DNA of 44,688 bases, taken from CAZOHC01 sp964579845 (GTDB lineage: Bacteria; Patescibacteriota; Microgenomatia; Levybacterales; UBA12049). Below the pieces are notes generated by a model. It saw only the letters and a program-made list of their open reading frames with translations. It searched no databases and had not been told where the DNA came from. The DNA lies in NCBI GenBank assembly GCA_964579845.1, contig CAZOHC010000006.1, positions 1 to 44,688 on the forward strand. Direction: 5' to 3'. A program made the translations under genes and the position numbers. Below are positions 9,831 through 18,070 of the stretch, one piece after another; the stretch's first letter is position 1; each line of letters starts with the position of its first letter.

Positions 9831-9859
9831 CAGTAATAAAAAAGCGTCTGAAGTGTCAA
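9831..9859 (-). promoter_or_regulatory. Promoter of the sulfatase-like gene (leaderless)
   Basis: On the minus strand TTGACA (9859-9854), 17 bases, TTACTG (9836-9831), then seven bases to the ATG at 9823. Transcription would begin at or next to the start codon. Confidence 0.6.
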
Positions 9860-9920
9860 CTTTGCCCATGAATGACTGATGATTCATAGGTAATAACCGA
9901 AAGATGAGTTTTTTAGCCAT

Positions 9921-9954
9921 GAAAAAGCCCCTCACCACGAATGGCGAGGGGCTT
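9921..9954 (-). terminator. Intrinsic terminator after the 234-residue orphan gene
   Basis: On the minus strand AAGCCCCTC...GAGGGGCTT with a following TTTTT, 25 bases after the stop codon at 9980. Confidence 0.85.
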
Positions 9955-9979
9955 ACGGGCCCTTTCTGAATTTCAGTTA

Positions 9980-10684
9980 TTAGTCATACGCGACCGGAGA
10001 TTCCGTATGGCTGGTGTCATCGTCGCCGACGATCATGCCAAACAGGCCATTCACCAGACTCGCTTCGAGCATACCCAACTGAAGGTGCTTCCGTTCAGCG
10101 AAGTAGAACCGGGCATGCCCGATCCAACAAGCGTTCAGGAATTCTGCAACGAAGCGCTCAGGAGCTACCATCAGCTCCCGCCGGGCGTTCTGTACTTCGG
10201 TATCAAAGTACGGCTCAGACGCTGAGAGCATCTCATTGACCAGTCGCTCCAAATCACGCGTCATATCCAATGCGTGAAAGCGCAGATTATCCTCCTCGGC
10301 GGGATAGAATGAGATATCCACGACGCCGTGGATCAAGCCGCAGTCGCACCCGCTCTTTTCAAGCGATGCCTGCAACTCCTCACTCGAAACCCAGAGATCT
10401 CCTCCTTCCGGGAGGAAATCAAATCCGGACTCCCCGGAAGCATTCTCCGGGTCCAGCTCTACCGGGATGTCACTGCAGGTGACAAGAACCCGCACATCCC
10501 TACCGAAGGGATTGCGAATCCCGAAGCTGGGAACCTGCCTATCAGGCAGGTGGTACATGGGTTTAGGAGCGAGTGGCAATGAAATCGTCGAAAGCTCCTG
10601 TTCGCCTTCGAAGACATGCAGATTGAGCTCTTCCGTAGTGGGCACATATGCCGGTACTCCCAGCTCGTTCCACTTAATATTCAT
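9980..10684 (-). CDS. Conserved-looking cytoplasmic protein of unknown function (234 aa)
   Basis: I do not recognise the family. AAAAGGAG ten bases before ATG 10684 selects this start (MNIKWNELG) over a frame opening at 10723. The protein is acidic, without signal peptide or membrane helix. The first half is probably beta-rich (H-L-P-D-R-Q-V-P-S-F-G-I-R-N-P-F-G). There is a C-D-C-G motif in the middle. The C-terminal half is helical (about residues 150-215) with an M-I-V-G-D-D-D-T tail. It has its own promoter at 10870-10898 and a strong terminator, so it is a single-gene transcript. The GC-richer codon use resembles the small genes of the 39-44 kb operon more than the surface genes around it. 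Confidence 0.75.
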   Translation of the reverse strand: MNIKWNELGVPAYVPTTEELNLHVFEGEQELSTISLPLAPKPMYHLPDRQVPSFGIRNPFGRDVRVLVTCSDIPVELDPENASGESGFDFLPEGGDLWVSSEELQASLEKSGCDCGLIHGVVDISFYPAEEDNLRFHALDMTRDLERLVNEMLSASEPYFDTEVQNARRELMVAPERFVAEFLNACWIGHARFYFAERKHLQLGMLEASLVNGLFGMIVGDDDTSHTESPVAYD

Positions 10685-10869
10685 CGCGATCTGAACTCCT
10701 TTTTCTACCACTGACCGTTCCATCCGAACGGCTCTCTACCCCGATCATATCGGGACACAAAGCCGGTCAGATGAAAATAGCTTTACATAACTGAAATGAA
10801 AAGTGCGAAATCCTACCTGCAGTGAGGCGAAAAAACGAATAATTCTTGCGCACGACAAATAAGGGGGTC

Positions 10870-10898
10870 AGTATACCAAAAAATAGTGCGGAAAACAA
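10870..10898 (-). promoter_or_regulatory. Promoter of the 234-residue orphan gene
   Basis: On the minus strand TTGTTT, 17 bases, TATACT, about 190 bases upstream of the start codon, leaving a long leader in which I see no clear riboswitch. Confidence 0.5.
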
Positions 10899-10963
10899 TG
10901 TTATAGGACAATATTCTGTTTATTGAAGGAGTGCAATTCCGGAGCTCTGAAGCTCAATAACTG

Positions 10964-11036
10964 TGGACCGTATCGGATTCGAACCGACGACCTTTCGCAT
11001 GCCATGCGAACGCTCTACCAACTGAGCTAACGGCCC
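10964..11036 (-). tRNA. tRNA-Ala (anticodon GGC)
   Basis: A complete cloverleaf reads on the minus strand: 7-bp acceptor GGGCCGT/ACGGTCC, D arm GCTC...GAGC, anticodon stem TTCGC/GCGAA with loop ATGGCAT (anticodon GGC), and T arm GTCGG-TTCGAAT-CCGAT. The discriminator is A. CCA is not encoded (CAG follows). It reads codon GCC. Confidence 0.95.
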
Positions 11037-11040
11037 AGGT

Positions 11041-11150
11041 AAGTGCAGGCGGTGCTATGGAGGTACGCTACCATTGCGCCACTAGCCCAAAAAGAATACT
11101 GTTACCGGCCTGGGACGTTTGACGTCCTAGACCACGGGCCCGAAGGAAGT
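11041..11150 (-). other. tRNA-like fragments next to tRNA-Ala
   Basis: On the minus strand, just upstream of tRNA-Ala, two stretches resemble tRNA 5' halves: GGGCTAGTGGCGC with a D-loop-like AATGGTAGCG near 11090-11060, and GGGCCCGTGGTCTAGGAC near 11143-11126 ending in GGTAACAG as in tRNA-Glu. Neither is followed by a T arm (no GGTTCGAATCC). They may be remnants of tRNA genes or a structured leader. Weak evidence. Confidence 0.25.
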
Positions 11151-11231
11151 ATTCTAGAGTATAAAGGGGAAAGTATAAAGTAGCAAGCAAGAAACCTCTA
11201 TCCTTCATACTGTATACCGGTCCCTTACCTC

Positions 11232-12005
11232 TTACTCAGTTTTATAGTTGTCTCCGAGGATAATGAGGATAGCTCCTTCAGGCTTCTTTTCACCTTCAGG
11301 GAATGAGACCGCTTTCCCACCGATGAGTTTGGCCAGTGCATCAGCATGTGCTTTCTGCTTGCCGGTCGTATCGATGACGATAGTTTCTTTGTAATCTTTG
11401 AGTGAATTGCTCTGTTCGACAACGGTTGCCAGTTCATAGTCAGATTTCAGCTTCGTTGCGGCATTTCGTGCGAGGCCTGCACGCTTGGTCCCGTTATAGA
11501 CTGAGACTTCAACAGGTGTGTTTTTCGCTGTGTCTTTTGTATCTGTTCCTTCGAGTTCTGCTGAATCCGAAGCTGACGCGACTTCTGAATCGTCGATGTT
11601 CACCGGCCCGACATCAATAATTTTTTCAGTTGACGGACGGTACAGGATCGCTTTCTTTGCTTTCTGATAAATGAGCACCTTGTCACCGTTTTCGGCACTG
11701 TGGAAGAACTGCTGGTCTTTTAACTTCGTGACATCTGAGACGGTTGCGATAGTCGGTTCTTCATCCAGGGGGAGCTCCATGAGGCTGCCTACCTGCTTGA
11801 TCAACACATCAGGTTCAGATGGAAGATTTACCTGAGCATTAACTTTTTTCTGGAATGTATAGTATTGGTACGCAGCTACACCCGCAACGATAACGACGAG
11901 GAGAACGATCACGACCCCACCGACTTTGACGAAAAGCGGAAGACCTTGATTCTCTGTGACGGCTGCCGGAGCGGCTTTATCCTGATGGAACTGCTTCTTC
12001 GCCAT
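11232..12005 (-). CDS. Membrane-anchored LytR_C-domain protein
   Basis: The protein starts MAKKQF, with a hydrophobic anchor at about residues 27-52 and an extracytoplasmic segment. The C-terminal 90 residues match the LytR_C domain (V-E-V-S-V-Y-N-G-T...G-L-A-R-N-A-A-T-K-L), ending in a beta strand A-I-L-I-I-L-G. LytR_C accompanies LCP cell-wall ligases in other bacteria. Here the LCP enzyme domain is absent, as in many stand-alone LytR_C proteins of CPR, so a wall-associated role is inferred. A longer frame opens at 12041, but that codon is inside the -35 box (TTGAAC 12041-12036). The -10 TATGAT ends seven bases before ATG 12005, so a leaderless start at 12005 is preferred. Confidence 0.8.
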   Translation of the reverse strand: MAKKQFHQDKAAPAAVTENQGLPLFVKVGGVVIVLLVVIVAGVAAYQYYTFQKKVNAQVNLPSEPDVLIKQVGSLMELPLDEEPTIATVSDVTKLKDQQFFHSAENGDKVLIYQKAKKAILYRPSTEKIIDVGPVNIDDSEVASASDSAELEGTDTKDTAKNTPVEVSVYNGTKRAGLARNAATKLKSDYELATVVEQSNSLKDYKETIVIDTTGKQKAHADALAKLIGGKAVSFPEGEKKPEGAILIILGDNYKTE

Positions 12006-12012
12006 ACCCTCT

Positions 12013-12041
12013 ATCATAATCAATGTTCCCGGAGAGTTCAA
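12013..12041 (-). promoter_or_regulatory. Leaderless promoter of the LytR_C gene
   Basis: On the minus strand TTGAAC, 17 bases, TATGAT, then seven bases (AGAGGGT) before the ATG. Confidence 0.6.
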
Positions 12042-12053
12042 GAAGAAAAATAA

Positions 12054-12091
12054 GCAAAAAAAATGGCCGGCAGGGACGAACCCTACCGGCC
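12054..12091 (-). terminator. Intrinsic terminator after the secreted Lys/Arg-rich protein gene
   Basis: On the minus strand GGCCGGTAGGG...CCCTGCCGGCC followed by an A and a run of eight T. Confidence 0.85.
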
Positions 12092-12147
12092 GGATCGCAC
12101 ATACTACCGTTTTTAGGTACCATGCACGAATATCGTGGAACTGTTAG

Positions 12148-13299
12148 TTAGACGTTCCTTGTCACGCTCAGTGCGGTCTTGGTGAGCGTGTTCGCTTTTC
12201 CGACTTCAGGCAGAAGCCTTCGAGGATTGCGATACCAGGCCGTGATCAGAATGATCTTGGCCTTACCACCCGCCCGACGGTACGTCTTACTGCCCTTCAC
12301 AACCTTTTTGTGGAAGGCATTGCCGGACGCACGACCTCCACCGCTTGAGGTCATGGTGAGACCAAAGGTGGTCCCTCTGAGCTTGCGCTTGCCCCACTTC
12401 TCGGCTTCGATCGCCTTATCGTACTTGGGACCTGCACTTTCAAACGGCATGTCCAAGATGGCGAAATCGAGCCGGTAGCGGCGCCTCTTCAACGCCCGAG
12501 CCAGAATCACGTAGGTACGCTTGTACGCGCCGCCCTGCTTGGTAGCAGAAGCATCGTAGAGTCCGATCCGGATTCCGGGGAACTGCTTCTTCATGTACTG
12601 GAAGTACCGGACGATCGAACTGATCTTCTTCCCGGTACTCATCCCCCGACAGCCGGTGACCGAATCCTTCGACAGCGCCGACTGGAGGGCGAGGTAACTT
12701 ACCCTGCCTCCAAGGCGCTCAATACGACGGATCAGATCAGCCTCTCGGTACATGAGCTGTTTCCGATCGCCGCAGGTCAAAGTCGCCCCAACAGCGTTGA
12801 GGGCGATCTTGATGTTAAACCGCTTCAGGACCTCGATGATCCGAGCCAACTCCTCATCAGACAATCCGGTGAGGTAGTTTACCCGGAACATGTACACATC
12901 CATCCGAGATCGGAGGCGTGCCCATTGCTTCAATCCTGCGTCAGAAAACATCCGAGACGCATCAGGCTGGACTCTACCCGATCCTCCCAGGTTGTTATCC
13001 TGGAACCAGATCTGAGCTTTGCTTCCTCTACCTGACTTCCGACGGCCTTTGTTCGGGCCTTTGTTCGGCCCTTTCTTCCGGCCGTTTTTCCGGCCCTTCT
13101 TTGAGCCGTTTTTCTTTCGGCGACCTTTTTTCTTCGCATCTGCAGAGAACACTTGGAACGCGGACAACAATCCACCTACCAAGGCTGAGACGAAAGCCCG
13201 CTTCGAAAGCGGAGCGTTCGCAATCTCCTCAAGCCCCGTCAGGGCGCTCGAGGTGTTAACACGGCGAAAGTAATTCTCAAGCCGTTCATGAAGGCCCAT
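12148..13299 (-). CDS. Secreted protein with Lys/Arg/Gly linker and barrel-like domain
   Basis: The protein has 383 residues and starts at an ATG with AAAGGAG seven bases upstream. The short N-terminal region ends in SKRAF and a hydrophobic stretch to about residue 54 (a signal peptide, ending at ADA). A striking low-complexity basic linker (about 55-95) repeats KKGRK, KGPNKG and GRRKSGRG. The following 285 residues alternate strands and helices (V-Y-M-F-R-V-N-Y, K-I-A-L-N-A-V-G, V-S-Y-L-A-L-Q-S, I-R-I-G-L-Y-D-A-S, L-D-F-A-I-L-D-M-P, K-I-I-L-I-T-A-W-Y) in a way that suggests a TIM-barrel hydrolase, possibly glycoside-hydrolase-like. No family is recognised. The basic linker could bind anionic wall polymer, DNA or sugar. 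It is monocistronic with its own terminator. Confidence 0.75.
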   Translation of the reverse strand: MGLHERLENYFRRVNTSSALTGLEEIANAPLSKRAFVSALVGGLLSAFQVFSADAKKKGRRKKNGSKKGRKNGRKKGPNKGPNKGRRKSGRGSKAQIWFQDNNLGGSGRVQPDASRMFSDAGLKQWARLRSRMDVYMFRVNYLTGLSDEELARIIEVLKRFNIKIALNAVGATLTCGDRKQLMYREADLIRRIERLGGRVSYLALQSALSKDSVTGCRGMSTGKKISSIVRYFQYMKKQFPGIRIGLYDASATKQGGAYKRTYVILARALKRRRYRLDFAILDMPFESAGPKYDKAIEAEKWGKRKLRGTTFGLTMTSSGGGRASGNAFHKKVVKGSKTYRRAGGKAKIILITAWYRNPRRLLPEVGKANTLTKTALSVTRNV

Positions 13300-13432
13300 G
13301 TGAGTCTCCTTTGACTAGAATACTGACTAACGTTCGCAGAGAGATGAACCTGACATAACAGATAACCTTCGACTCACGCCGAAAGCCGTCTGTTACGCCC
13401 GGATAACTCTCTACGAAGGATTTTTAAGGTGC

Positions 13433-13458
13433 AAAAAGCCCAAATGCGTTATTTGGGT
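13433..13458 (-). terminator. Intrinsic terminator, minus strand
   Basis: ACCCAAAT...ATTTGGGC stem followed by TTTTT on the minus strand, 325 bases downstream of the nearest minus-strand stop codon. Confidence 0.65.
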
Positions 13459-13743
13459 CTTGTCATTGTATAAAATTCCTTTCGTTTTGTCAATATTATA
13501 GGATTATTTTGGGAACGGCTAAAATGAGGAATGTGTGGGTATGAAGTGTATATAATGGGGCCCTGTTTTATTGTACTATCCCTTTTCGCAGGAGCCAACA
13601 TCAGTTTAGCTGCTCCGAAAAAGGGCCTACTTGTCCTGTCATGCCGTTACGCATCAAATGACGACGCGTATTTGTCATCATGATACGCTAACCGATATGT
13701 TCACCAGAACGTTCGGCCTCGCCTCTCCTACACAGATATATGA

Positions 13744-13768
13744 GCCCGGACAGCTTTGCTGTCCGGGC
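13744..13768. terminator. Perfect GC-rich hairpin after the Gly/Asn-rich gene
   Basis: GCCCGGACAGC-TTT-GCTGTCCGGGC, 15 bases after the stop codon at 13784. No T run follows on the minus strand, so it is either a U-less terminator or an mRNA-end stabiliser. Confidence 0.5.
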
Positions 13769-13783
13769 AAAACCTACCGAAAA

Positions 13784-14380
13784 CTAGCAGCCGCAGCCCC
13801 CCACGATGCCGGGGCCACCGATCCCGGTTCCGGTGCCGGTGTTGTACTGAGTAGCGTTACCGCCACGTGAGATGCCGGTGTTGTTACTCCCGCCGGAAGC
13901 ATCTGCGATCGCGGTGCCGCCGGAAGCATCGACCTCGATATTCGTCGAGTTCGATGAGTAACCGCCGTAAACATCCAGATAGACGGGCGCGCCTGTGCTC
14001 CCACCCTTCCCATACTTGGACGGGTAGGACGATGCGGTCTCGACCGAAACGTTCGTCACGTTACCGGTATTGAAGCCGGAGTTGATGTCGCCGAACACAA
14101 CGTCACCGCCATTGGCAGTCGCCGTGGCTTCGCCACCATTGCCGACGGAAACGTCGCCGGCATCACCAGCAACGTTGCGGTTGTGATCAGCAGAGCCGGA
14201 ACCGAATCCCGGGCCACCGATCCCGAGGTCAAAATCGAGATTGCAGTTGTGCAGCCCGACACAGTCCCCGATGTCAGGGTACTGCGGAGGATATTCGCCT
14301 GCAAGCGCAGGTGTCGTAAATCCCAGCAGTGCGACGAGCGAAACGGCCACAAAAATCGCCGGCATCGTTAGCTTGCGCAT
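13784..14380 (-). CDS. Small secreted Gly/Asn/Ser-rich protein
   Basis: The protein has 198 residues from ATG 14380. That start has AGGAGAGGG six bases upstream and gives a classic signal peptide (MRKLTM, hydrophobic core, A-L-A cleavage near residue 28). The mature part has almost no Lys and is dominated by Gly, Asn, Ser, Thr and Ala in short beta-type repeats (G-G-E-A-T-A-T-A-N-G-G-D-V, D-A-S-G-G-T-A-I-A-D-A-S-G-G-S-N-N-T-G), ending in GGCGC. A secreted repeat or matrix protein is likely, but no family is recognised. The 5' leader (14381-14480) folds into small hairpins such as CATACG...CGTATG. Single-gene unit. Confidence 0.75.
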   Translation of the reverse strand: MRKLTMPAIFVAVSLVALLGFTTPALAGEYPPQYPDIGDCVGLHNCNLDFDLGIGGPGFGSGSADHNRNVAGDAGDVSVGNGGEATATANGGDVVFGDINSGFNTGNVTNVSVETASSYPSKYGKGGSTGAPVYLDVYGGYSSNSTNIEVDASGGTAIADASGGSNNTGISRGGNATQYNTGTGTGIGGPGIVGGCGC

Positions 14381-14736
14381 GAAAGTCCCTCTCCTGGTTG
14401 TACCGGGCACTACCGTGGAAGCTCACGGTAATACATACGACAAACGCTGCCGTATGATTGCTGTCCGATCGGGTCTCATAACGAGACTGCGTACGAGGTA
14501 GTTCCCTCCTGAACCCTACGCATCATCCGATTGGCCGAAGCCCGATAGAAAAAATGGTTCTTGATTAATATCTAATCACTAAATACTAATTTCGAAATAA
14601 TTCCCAATTTATAATTCGATAACTGGCAATTACGTTCTAATTTCTTCCATTGGGCTTGAGCCAAAAGGAGTATGCAGTAATCCATCAGGAGGAAAACATG
14701 TGTAGTCGTAGAGAGACGATCCGAGGATAAATACGA
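14381..14736. other. Divergent intergenic region with two minimal SD-preceded ORFs
   Basis: The 5' part is the leader of the minus-strand Gly-rich gene. On the plus strand, AAAAGGAG is followed by ATG CAG TAA (14672-14680). Eighteen bases later AGGAGG (14687-14692) is followed by ATG 14698 opening a 10-codon ORF (MCSRRETIRG, ends 14730). Both have good ribosome-site spacing but encode almost nothing. They could be leader peptides or chance. Confidence 0.35.
14698..14730 (+). CDS. Putative 10-residue leader peptide
   Basis: AGGAGG five bases before the ATG, then MCSRRETIRG and TAA. It lies 263 bases upstream of the adhesin-like gene, in the same orientation. Evidence is the ribosome site only. 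The sequence is basic with one Cys. A regulatory upstream ORF is possible. Confidence 0.25.
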   Translation: MCSRRETIRG

Positions 14737-14997
14737 ATGATAAGTCAGATTATAATTAAGAACAGAGCATGTCGTCTTCTTGCTTATCTCTTATTCTCAC
14801 TTACTGCATTATCCCCGAAGAACTCTCTACGAAAATCTTCATATCAAAGAACAGCACTCATTTTCTTTCGTAAAAATAGCCACGATTCGCGGAGTCTAGT
14901 TGAAATCGAAGCAGATTGCAGTAAGGTATCTCACAAAATTAATTTTGCATCGCTTCTTTCATGTGAGAAGCGATATGCTACGATGAAATCAGCATGA
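14737..14997 (+). CDS. Doubtful 86-residue ORF overlapping the adhesin-like gene start
   Basis: Opens at ATG 14737 with a weak GAGGA ten bases upstream and ends in an ATGA overlap with the next gene. A possible hydrophobic helix lies at residues 13-25. The 3' part contains a hairpin and the probable promoter of the next gene, so the reading may be accidental. No family is recognised. Confidence 0.2.
   Translation: MISQIIIKNRACRLLAYLLFSLTALSPKNSLRKSSYQRTALIFFRKNSHDSRSLVEIEADCSKVSHKINFASLLSCEKRYATMKSA
14947..14984 (+). promoter_or_regulatory. Hairpin plus extended -10 before the adhesin-like gene
   Basis: GCATCGCTTCT and AGAAGCGATATGC (14947-14978) form an 11-bp stem with a two-base bulge, as an operator-like inverted repeat. 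It abuts an extended -10, TGC-TACGAT (14977-14984), which lies nine bases before ATG 14994. A repressor or an RNA structure at the very 5' end could act here. The mRNA would be almost leaderless. Confidence 0.4.
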
Positions 14998-17648
14998 AAT
15001 TCCTGCCTATTGTTATCGTTGTGTTAGGTTGCTTCCTGACGTTCTTCACAGCGCCTGCTGACGCGGCAAAGCTGAACAATACCTTGGTTCGTTTGGACAG
15101 ACTGACACCCCAGACAGCACTTTCAGGATTAATTTGCGCCACACCGTCTGCTGCTGATTCAGGAACAGAAGGACGGATCGCCGTAACGTTTCCCCTGGAC
15201 TTCTCACTCAGTACTCTCAGTACGAACTGGACGACTGAGACGACAAACCTCCCGGCAGGCAGCACACCGTGGCCCGGAATCAGTAACACGGCACAGACAG
15301 TTTCCGGAACCACCGTCACATTCGCAAGTACCAACCTCACCTCAGAAACAGCTGACTACTGCTTCCGCTTTACCGGTATTGACTCGGCAACAGGAGCGAC
15401 GGGATCAAAACAGGCAACGATCGTGACACAGACTGCAGGAGGGACAGAAATAGACTCCAATACAATCGGCATGACAATCACTGATGACCGGATTCGCGTG
15501 ACGGGAAAGATTGCTGCCAGACCACAGGATTACTCAGTACAACTGACAAAGGTATCAGGCGGCGATACCTTCGCTCAGGATGCGGAGATCACCTATGAGC
15601 TGACATATGAGTCCTACCTCGCATATGCTGCACCGGTCACGCTTGAAGCCGGATGGACACAAGCAACCGGCGGAATTGAGCTGCTCGCCTATGTCAATGG
15701 GAGTGCGACGAAAGCATACGCGAATACTGTTCCTGTTATTGATACTGAGAATCGCCGAATTACCTGGACGATTCCCACGCTGCCTGCAGGAGCATCAGGA
15801 TCCGTCAGGTTTGCACTAAAAACAACTGACAGGTACCAAGGGCTTAAGACGCTTGATTTTACCGTCAACGGACGATTGTTGAGTGAGGATACTGCGACAC
15901 CGTATAGCTCGATTACCAAACAATACCTCTATGTGATCCCGACACCTGACCCGAACCGTCCGACGGCAACACCGGGGATAACGATCACACCGACACCGCT
16001 TCCTCGTGCGTTTGCTCTGGAATCACTGCAGTTAAGACGCATCACCGCAACTGAGGTTGATCTTTTTCTCAGATCCTCAGAGCCGTCTACCGTATTGATC
16101 CGCTATGGTACTTCACCGGGCAATCTCTCAGAACAACTAGTCAGCCTGAATCCCGCAATCAACCAGACAGTAACGCTCGGGAATCTGACACCAAACACCA
16201 GATATTATTTTACCGTGACACTCACGAATCAACGACGGATGCGATTGCTTTCTGACACCTATACATTTACCACCGCCAAAGTTTCCCGCCTGCCTGCTAT
16301 TTCACGTGACTCACTGATCATAACGTCAGGGAATACCGTGATATTTACCCCTGACTACAGACAGTATACCGGCGGAAAAAACGTTATCATCGTGCCTGCC
16401 GGGAAACAGTTTGAGCTCCAATTCGGACTGACGGAAGAACACACCATCAGATCGCTCAACCTCCACATCAGGTCACAATCCGGTGAGAGCATCGACATGG
16501 CACCGATGTTTGAGCTGAAGCCTGATATTTACACGAGCAGATTACCGGGGAAAACGATTCCGGGTATGTATGAGATCTTGGCTGAACTTCGTGACTACAA
16601 CGGAAACATGATCGAGCAGGGCGTTTCAGACCTGAAAGTTTCCCGCCCGTTCCGGATTATCAGTCAGCGAACCGGAAAACCGATTGAAAAAGCGAAAATC
16701 ACACTCGAGCGTTACAATGAAAAAACCCGAGTCTATGAGCCGATCTCACAAAACTTCCTCGCCATCACGAACCCTGCCTACTCAAACAGAGACGGCATCG
16801 TCGATGTCGTTCTGCCTGTCGGAAAATATCGTGCGATTGTCGAGGAATTTACCAAGGTGAATCAGACTGTCGAATTTACACTCGGTATTCACCCTGATGA
16901 AGACTATCCCACCGTTGCCCTGGATGATGCACCGTTCAGCCTAATGAACAGCATGCGCTACCTGTTGTCTGCATTTTCAGATACCTTCTCACTCGTGACC
17001 GGTGTCGGACTGTACCTATTCGGATCTGAGCGATTTCTGCACATTCTCGGTTTCCTCGCAGCAATAACATTTACCCTGCTCTCCGTTATCGCGCTCAGTG
17101 AAAAAGTGAAAATTAAGCCACACAAACTCTTCCCGTACTTCCGCTCACTGCTACAAGTTCATCGGGCAGAGGAAAAAACCCACCGATATCGCGGCAGAGT
17201 CACGAACGGAGAAACCGGATCCCCGTTGGTAGGGGTTGATCTCTTTGTCACTGATCCGGAAACAGGAAAAACACGCTTTCATACGAAAACCAATACAACA
17301 GGCAGGTTTCAGATTATGCTTCCGCCGAAAGCGAACTACACACTCCGACTGGAAAAAGTCAACTATCACGCGTCAGAGTTCCCGCTCAGGCTTTTTGTAG
17401 AAGATGAAGAACAGCAGTTTACCCTCCTGAACCATCAAGCAGGAAACTACACGCAACAAAGAATTCTCAAGTTGCTCAGAGAGCTTCTGGGTGTATCATT
17501 TGAAGCATGTCTCATTATTGCAGTAATCCTCTCAGTCGTAATGACTTTCACCCTAGGACTCATGCCTGTTCTCCCGCTCCTCACCGTCGCTCTCTTCAAT
17601 ATGATCTTCTGGACACTCCATACCTTGCACCTACATGAGGGAGAATGA
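14994..17648 (+). CDS. Large membrane-anchored adhesin-like protein (FN3, CarboxypepD_reg)
   Basis: The protein has 884 residues. The signal peptide ends near A-D-A (residue 25). Residues about 26-165 share a domain with the small surface protein at 27.8-28.9 kb (V-R-L-D-R, C-A-T-P-S-A-A-D-S-G-T-E-G, D-Y-C-F-R-F). DUF11-like and Ig-like strands follow, then a P-T-P linker near 320-340 and a fibronectin-III-like domain at about 340-430 (L-T-P-N-T-R-Y-Y-F-T-V). Beta domains continue to about 640. A membrane helix lies at about 680-702, then a carboxypeptidase-regulatory-like domain at about 730-795 (R-G-R-V-T...G-V-D-L), and two closely spaced helices near the C terminus. This topology puts one beta domain on the other side of the membrane, which is unusual. 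Role: surface adhesion or envelope structure (inferred). Confidence 0.8.
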   Translation: MKFLPIVIVVLGCFLTFFTAPADAAKLNNTLVRLDRLTPQTALSGLICATPSAADSGTEGRIAVTFPLDFSLSTLSTNWTTETTNLPAGSTPWPGISNTAQTVSGTTVTFASTNLTSETADYCFRFTGIDSATGATGSKQATIVTQTAGGTEIDSNTIGMTITDDRIRVTGKIAARPQDYSVQLTKVSGGDTFAQDAEITYELTYESYLAYAAPVTLEAGWTQATGGIELLAYVNGSATKAYANTVPVIDTENRRITWTIPTLPAGASGSVRFALKTTDRYQGLKTLDFTVNGRLLSEDTATPYSSITKQYLYVIPTPDPNRPTATPGITITPTPLPRAFALESLQLRRITATEVDLFLRSSEPSTVLIRYGTSPGNLSEQLVSLNPAINQTVTLGNLTPNTRYYFTVTLTNQRRMRLLSDTYTFTTAKVSRLPAISRDSLIITSGNTVIFTPDYRQYTGGKNVIIVPAGKQFELQFGLTEEHTIRSLNLHIRSQSGESIDMAPMFELKPDIYTSRLPGKTIPGMYEILAELRDYNGNMIEQGVSDLKVSRPFRIISQRTGKPIEKAKITLERYNEKTRVYEPISQNFLAITNPAYSNRDGIVDVVLPVGKYRAIVEEFTKVNQTVEFTLGIHPDEDYPTVALDDAPFSLMNSMRYLLSAFSDTFSLVTGVGLYLFGSERFLHILGFLAAITFTLLSVIALSEKVKIKPHKLFPYFRSLLQVHRAEEKTHRYRGRVTNGETGSPLVGVDLFVTDPETGKTRFHTKTNTTGRFQIMLPPKANYTLRLEKVNYHASEFPLRLFVEDEEQQFTLLNHQAGNYTQQRILKLLRELLGVSFEACLIIAVILSVVMTFTLGLMPVLPLLTVALFNMIFWTLHTLHLHEGE

Positions 17649-18070
17649 ATCCAATAATATCAGGAAATGCTTGACGGCTAATGATGAACAGGAAGACAGC
17701 ACCACAAGGGATATTCCGGAATCGTGAGAAGGCTGCCTTTACCCTTCGCGTTACTTCTCCACAACACATACCGGAATAATCCCCTGCGGAGTCTTTCGGA
17801 GAGCATGAATTACGTGCGGAGCGTCTGAGGTGAGATAGCAGTCATTATTCTACAGAGGGCTCACCGAATACCTGCAGTCTTTGCCATTGATGAAAATGAA
17901 CACGTAATTATGGTCCGTTTCTCATAAAGACCTCCCTTCCCAATACACCGACAGGATCTTCAGATAATCAAAAAATATAAATAATAAATAGTTAGTCATA
18001 CGGTTACATCTTTTTTATTGACTGCATTAATTTTCAATTTTAAATTTGAAATTTTCATTGAATTCATTTT
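17649..18070. other. Intergenic region, AT-rich toward the right
   Basis: No gene is seen. The right end (about 18025-18065) carries an AT-rich near-palindrome (TTTTCAATTTTAAATTTGAA) that is mirrored at about 18455-18485, on the other side of the four-helix-bundle gene. It may serve as a terminator or as the edge of a transferred segment. Confidence 0.4.

Larger units (their letters stand above)
13300..13783. other. Intergenic region rich in hairpins between two secreted-protein genes
   Basis: Three strong hairpins lie here. One at 13438-13457 has a minus-strand T run and looks like a terminator. A long imperfect one (about 13581-13625, CCCTTTTCG...CGAAAAAGGG) sits in the middle. A perfect 11-bp stem lies at 13744-13768. 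A minus-strand transcript from the Gly-rich gene could extend to 13433 as a structured 3' region. No coding sequence is seen. Confidence 0.45.

Noticed and set aside
13590..13625. Possible minus-strand hammerhead (CTGATG...CGAAA)
   Set aside because: The core reads CTGATGT and no stem II or cleavage-site partner is present.
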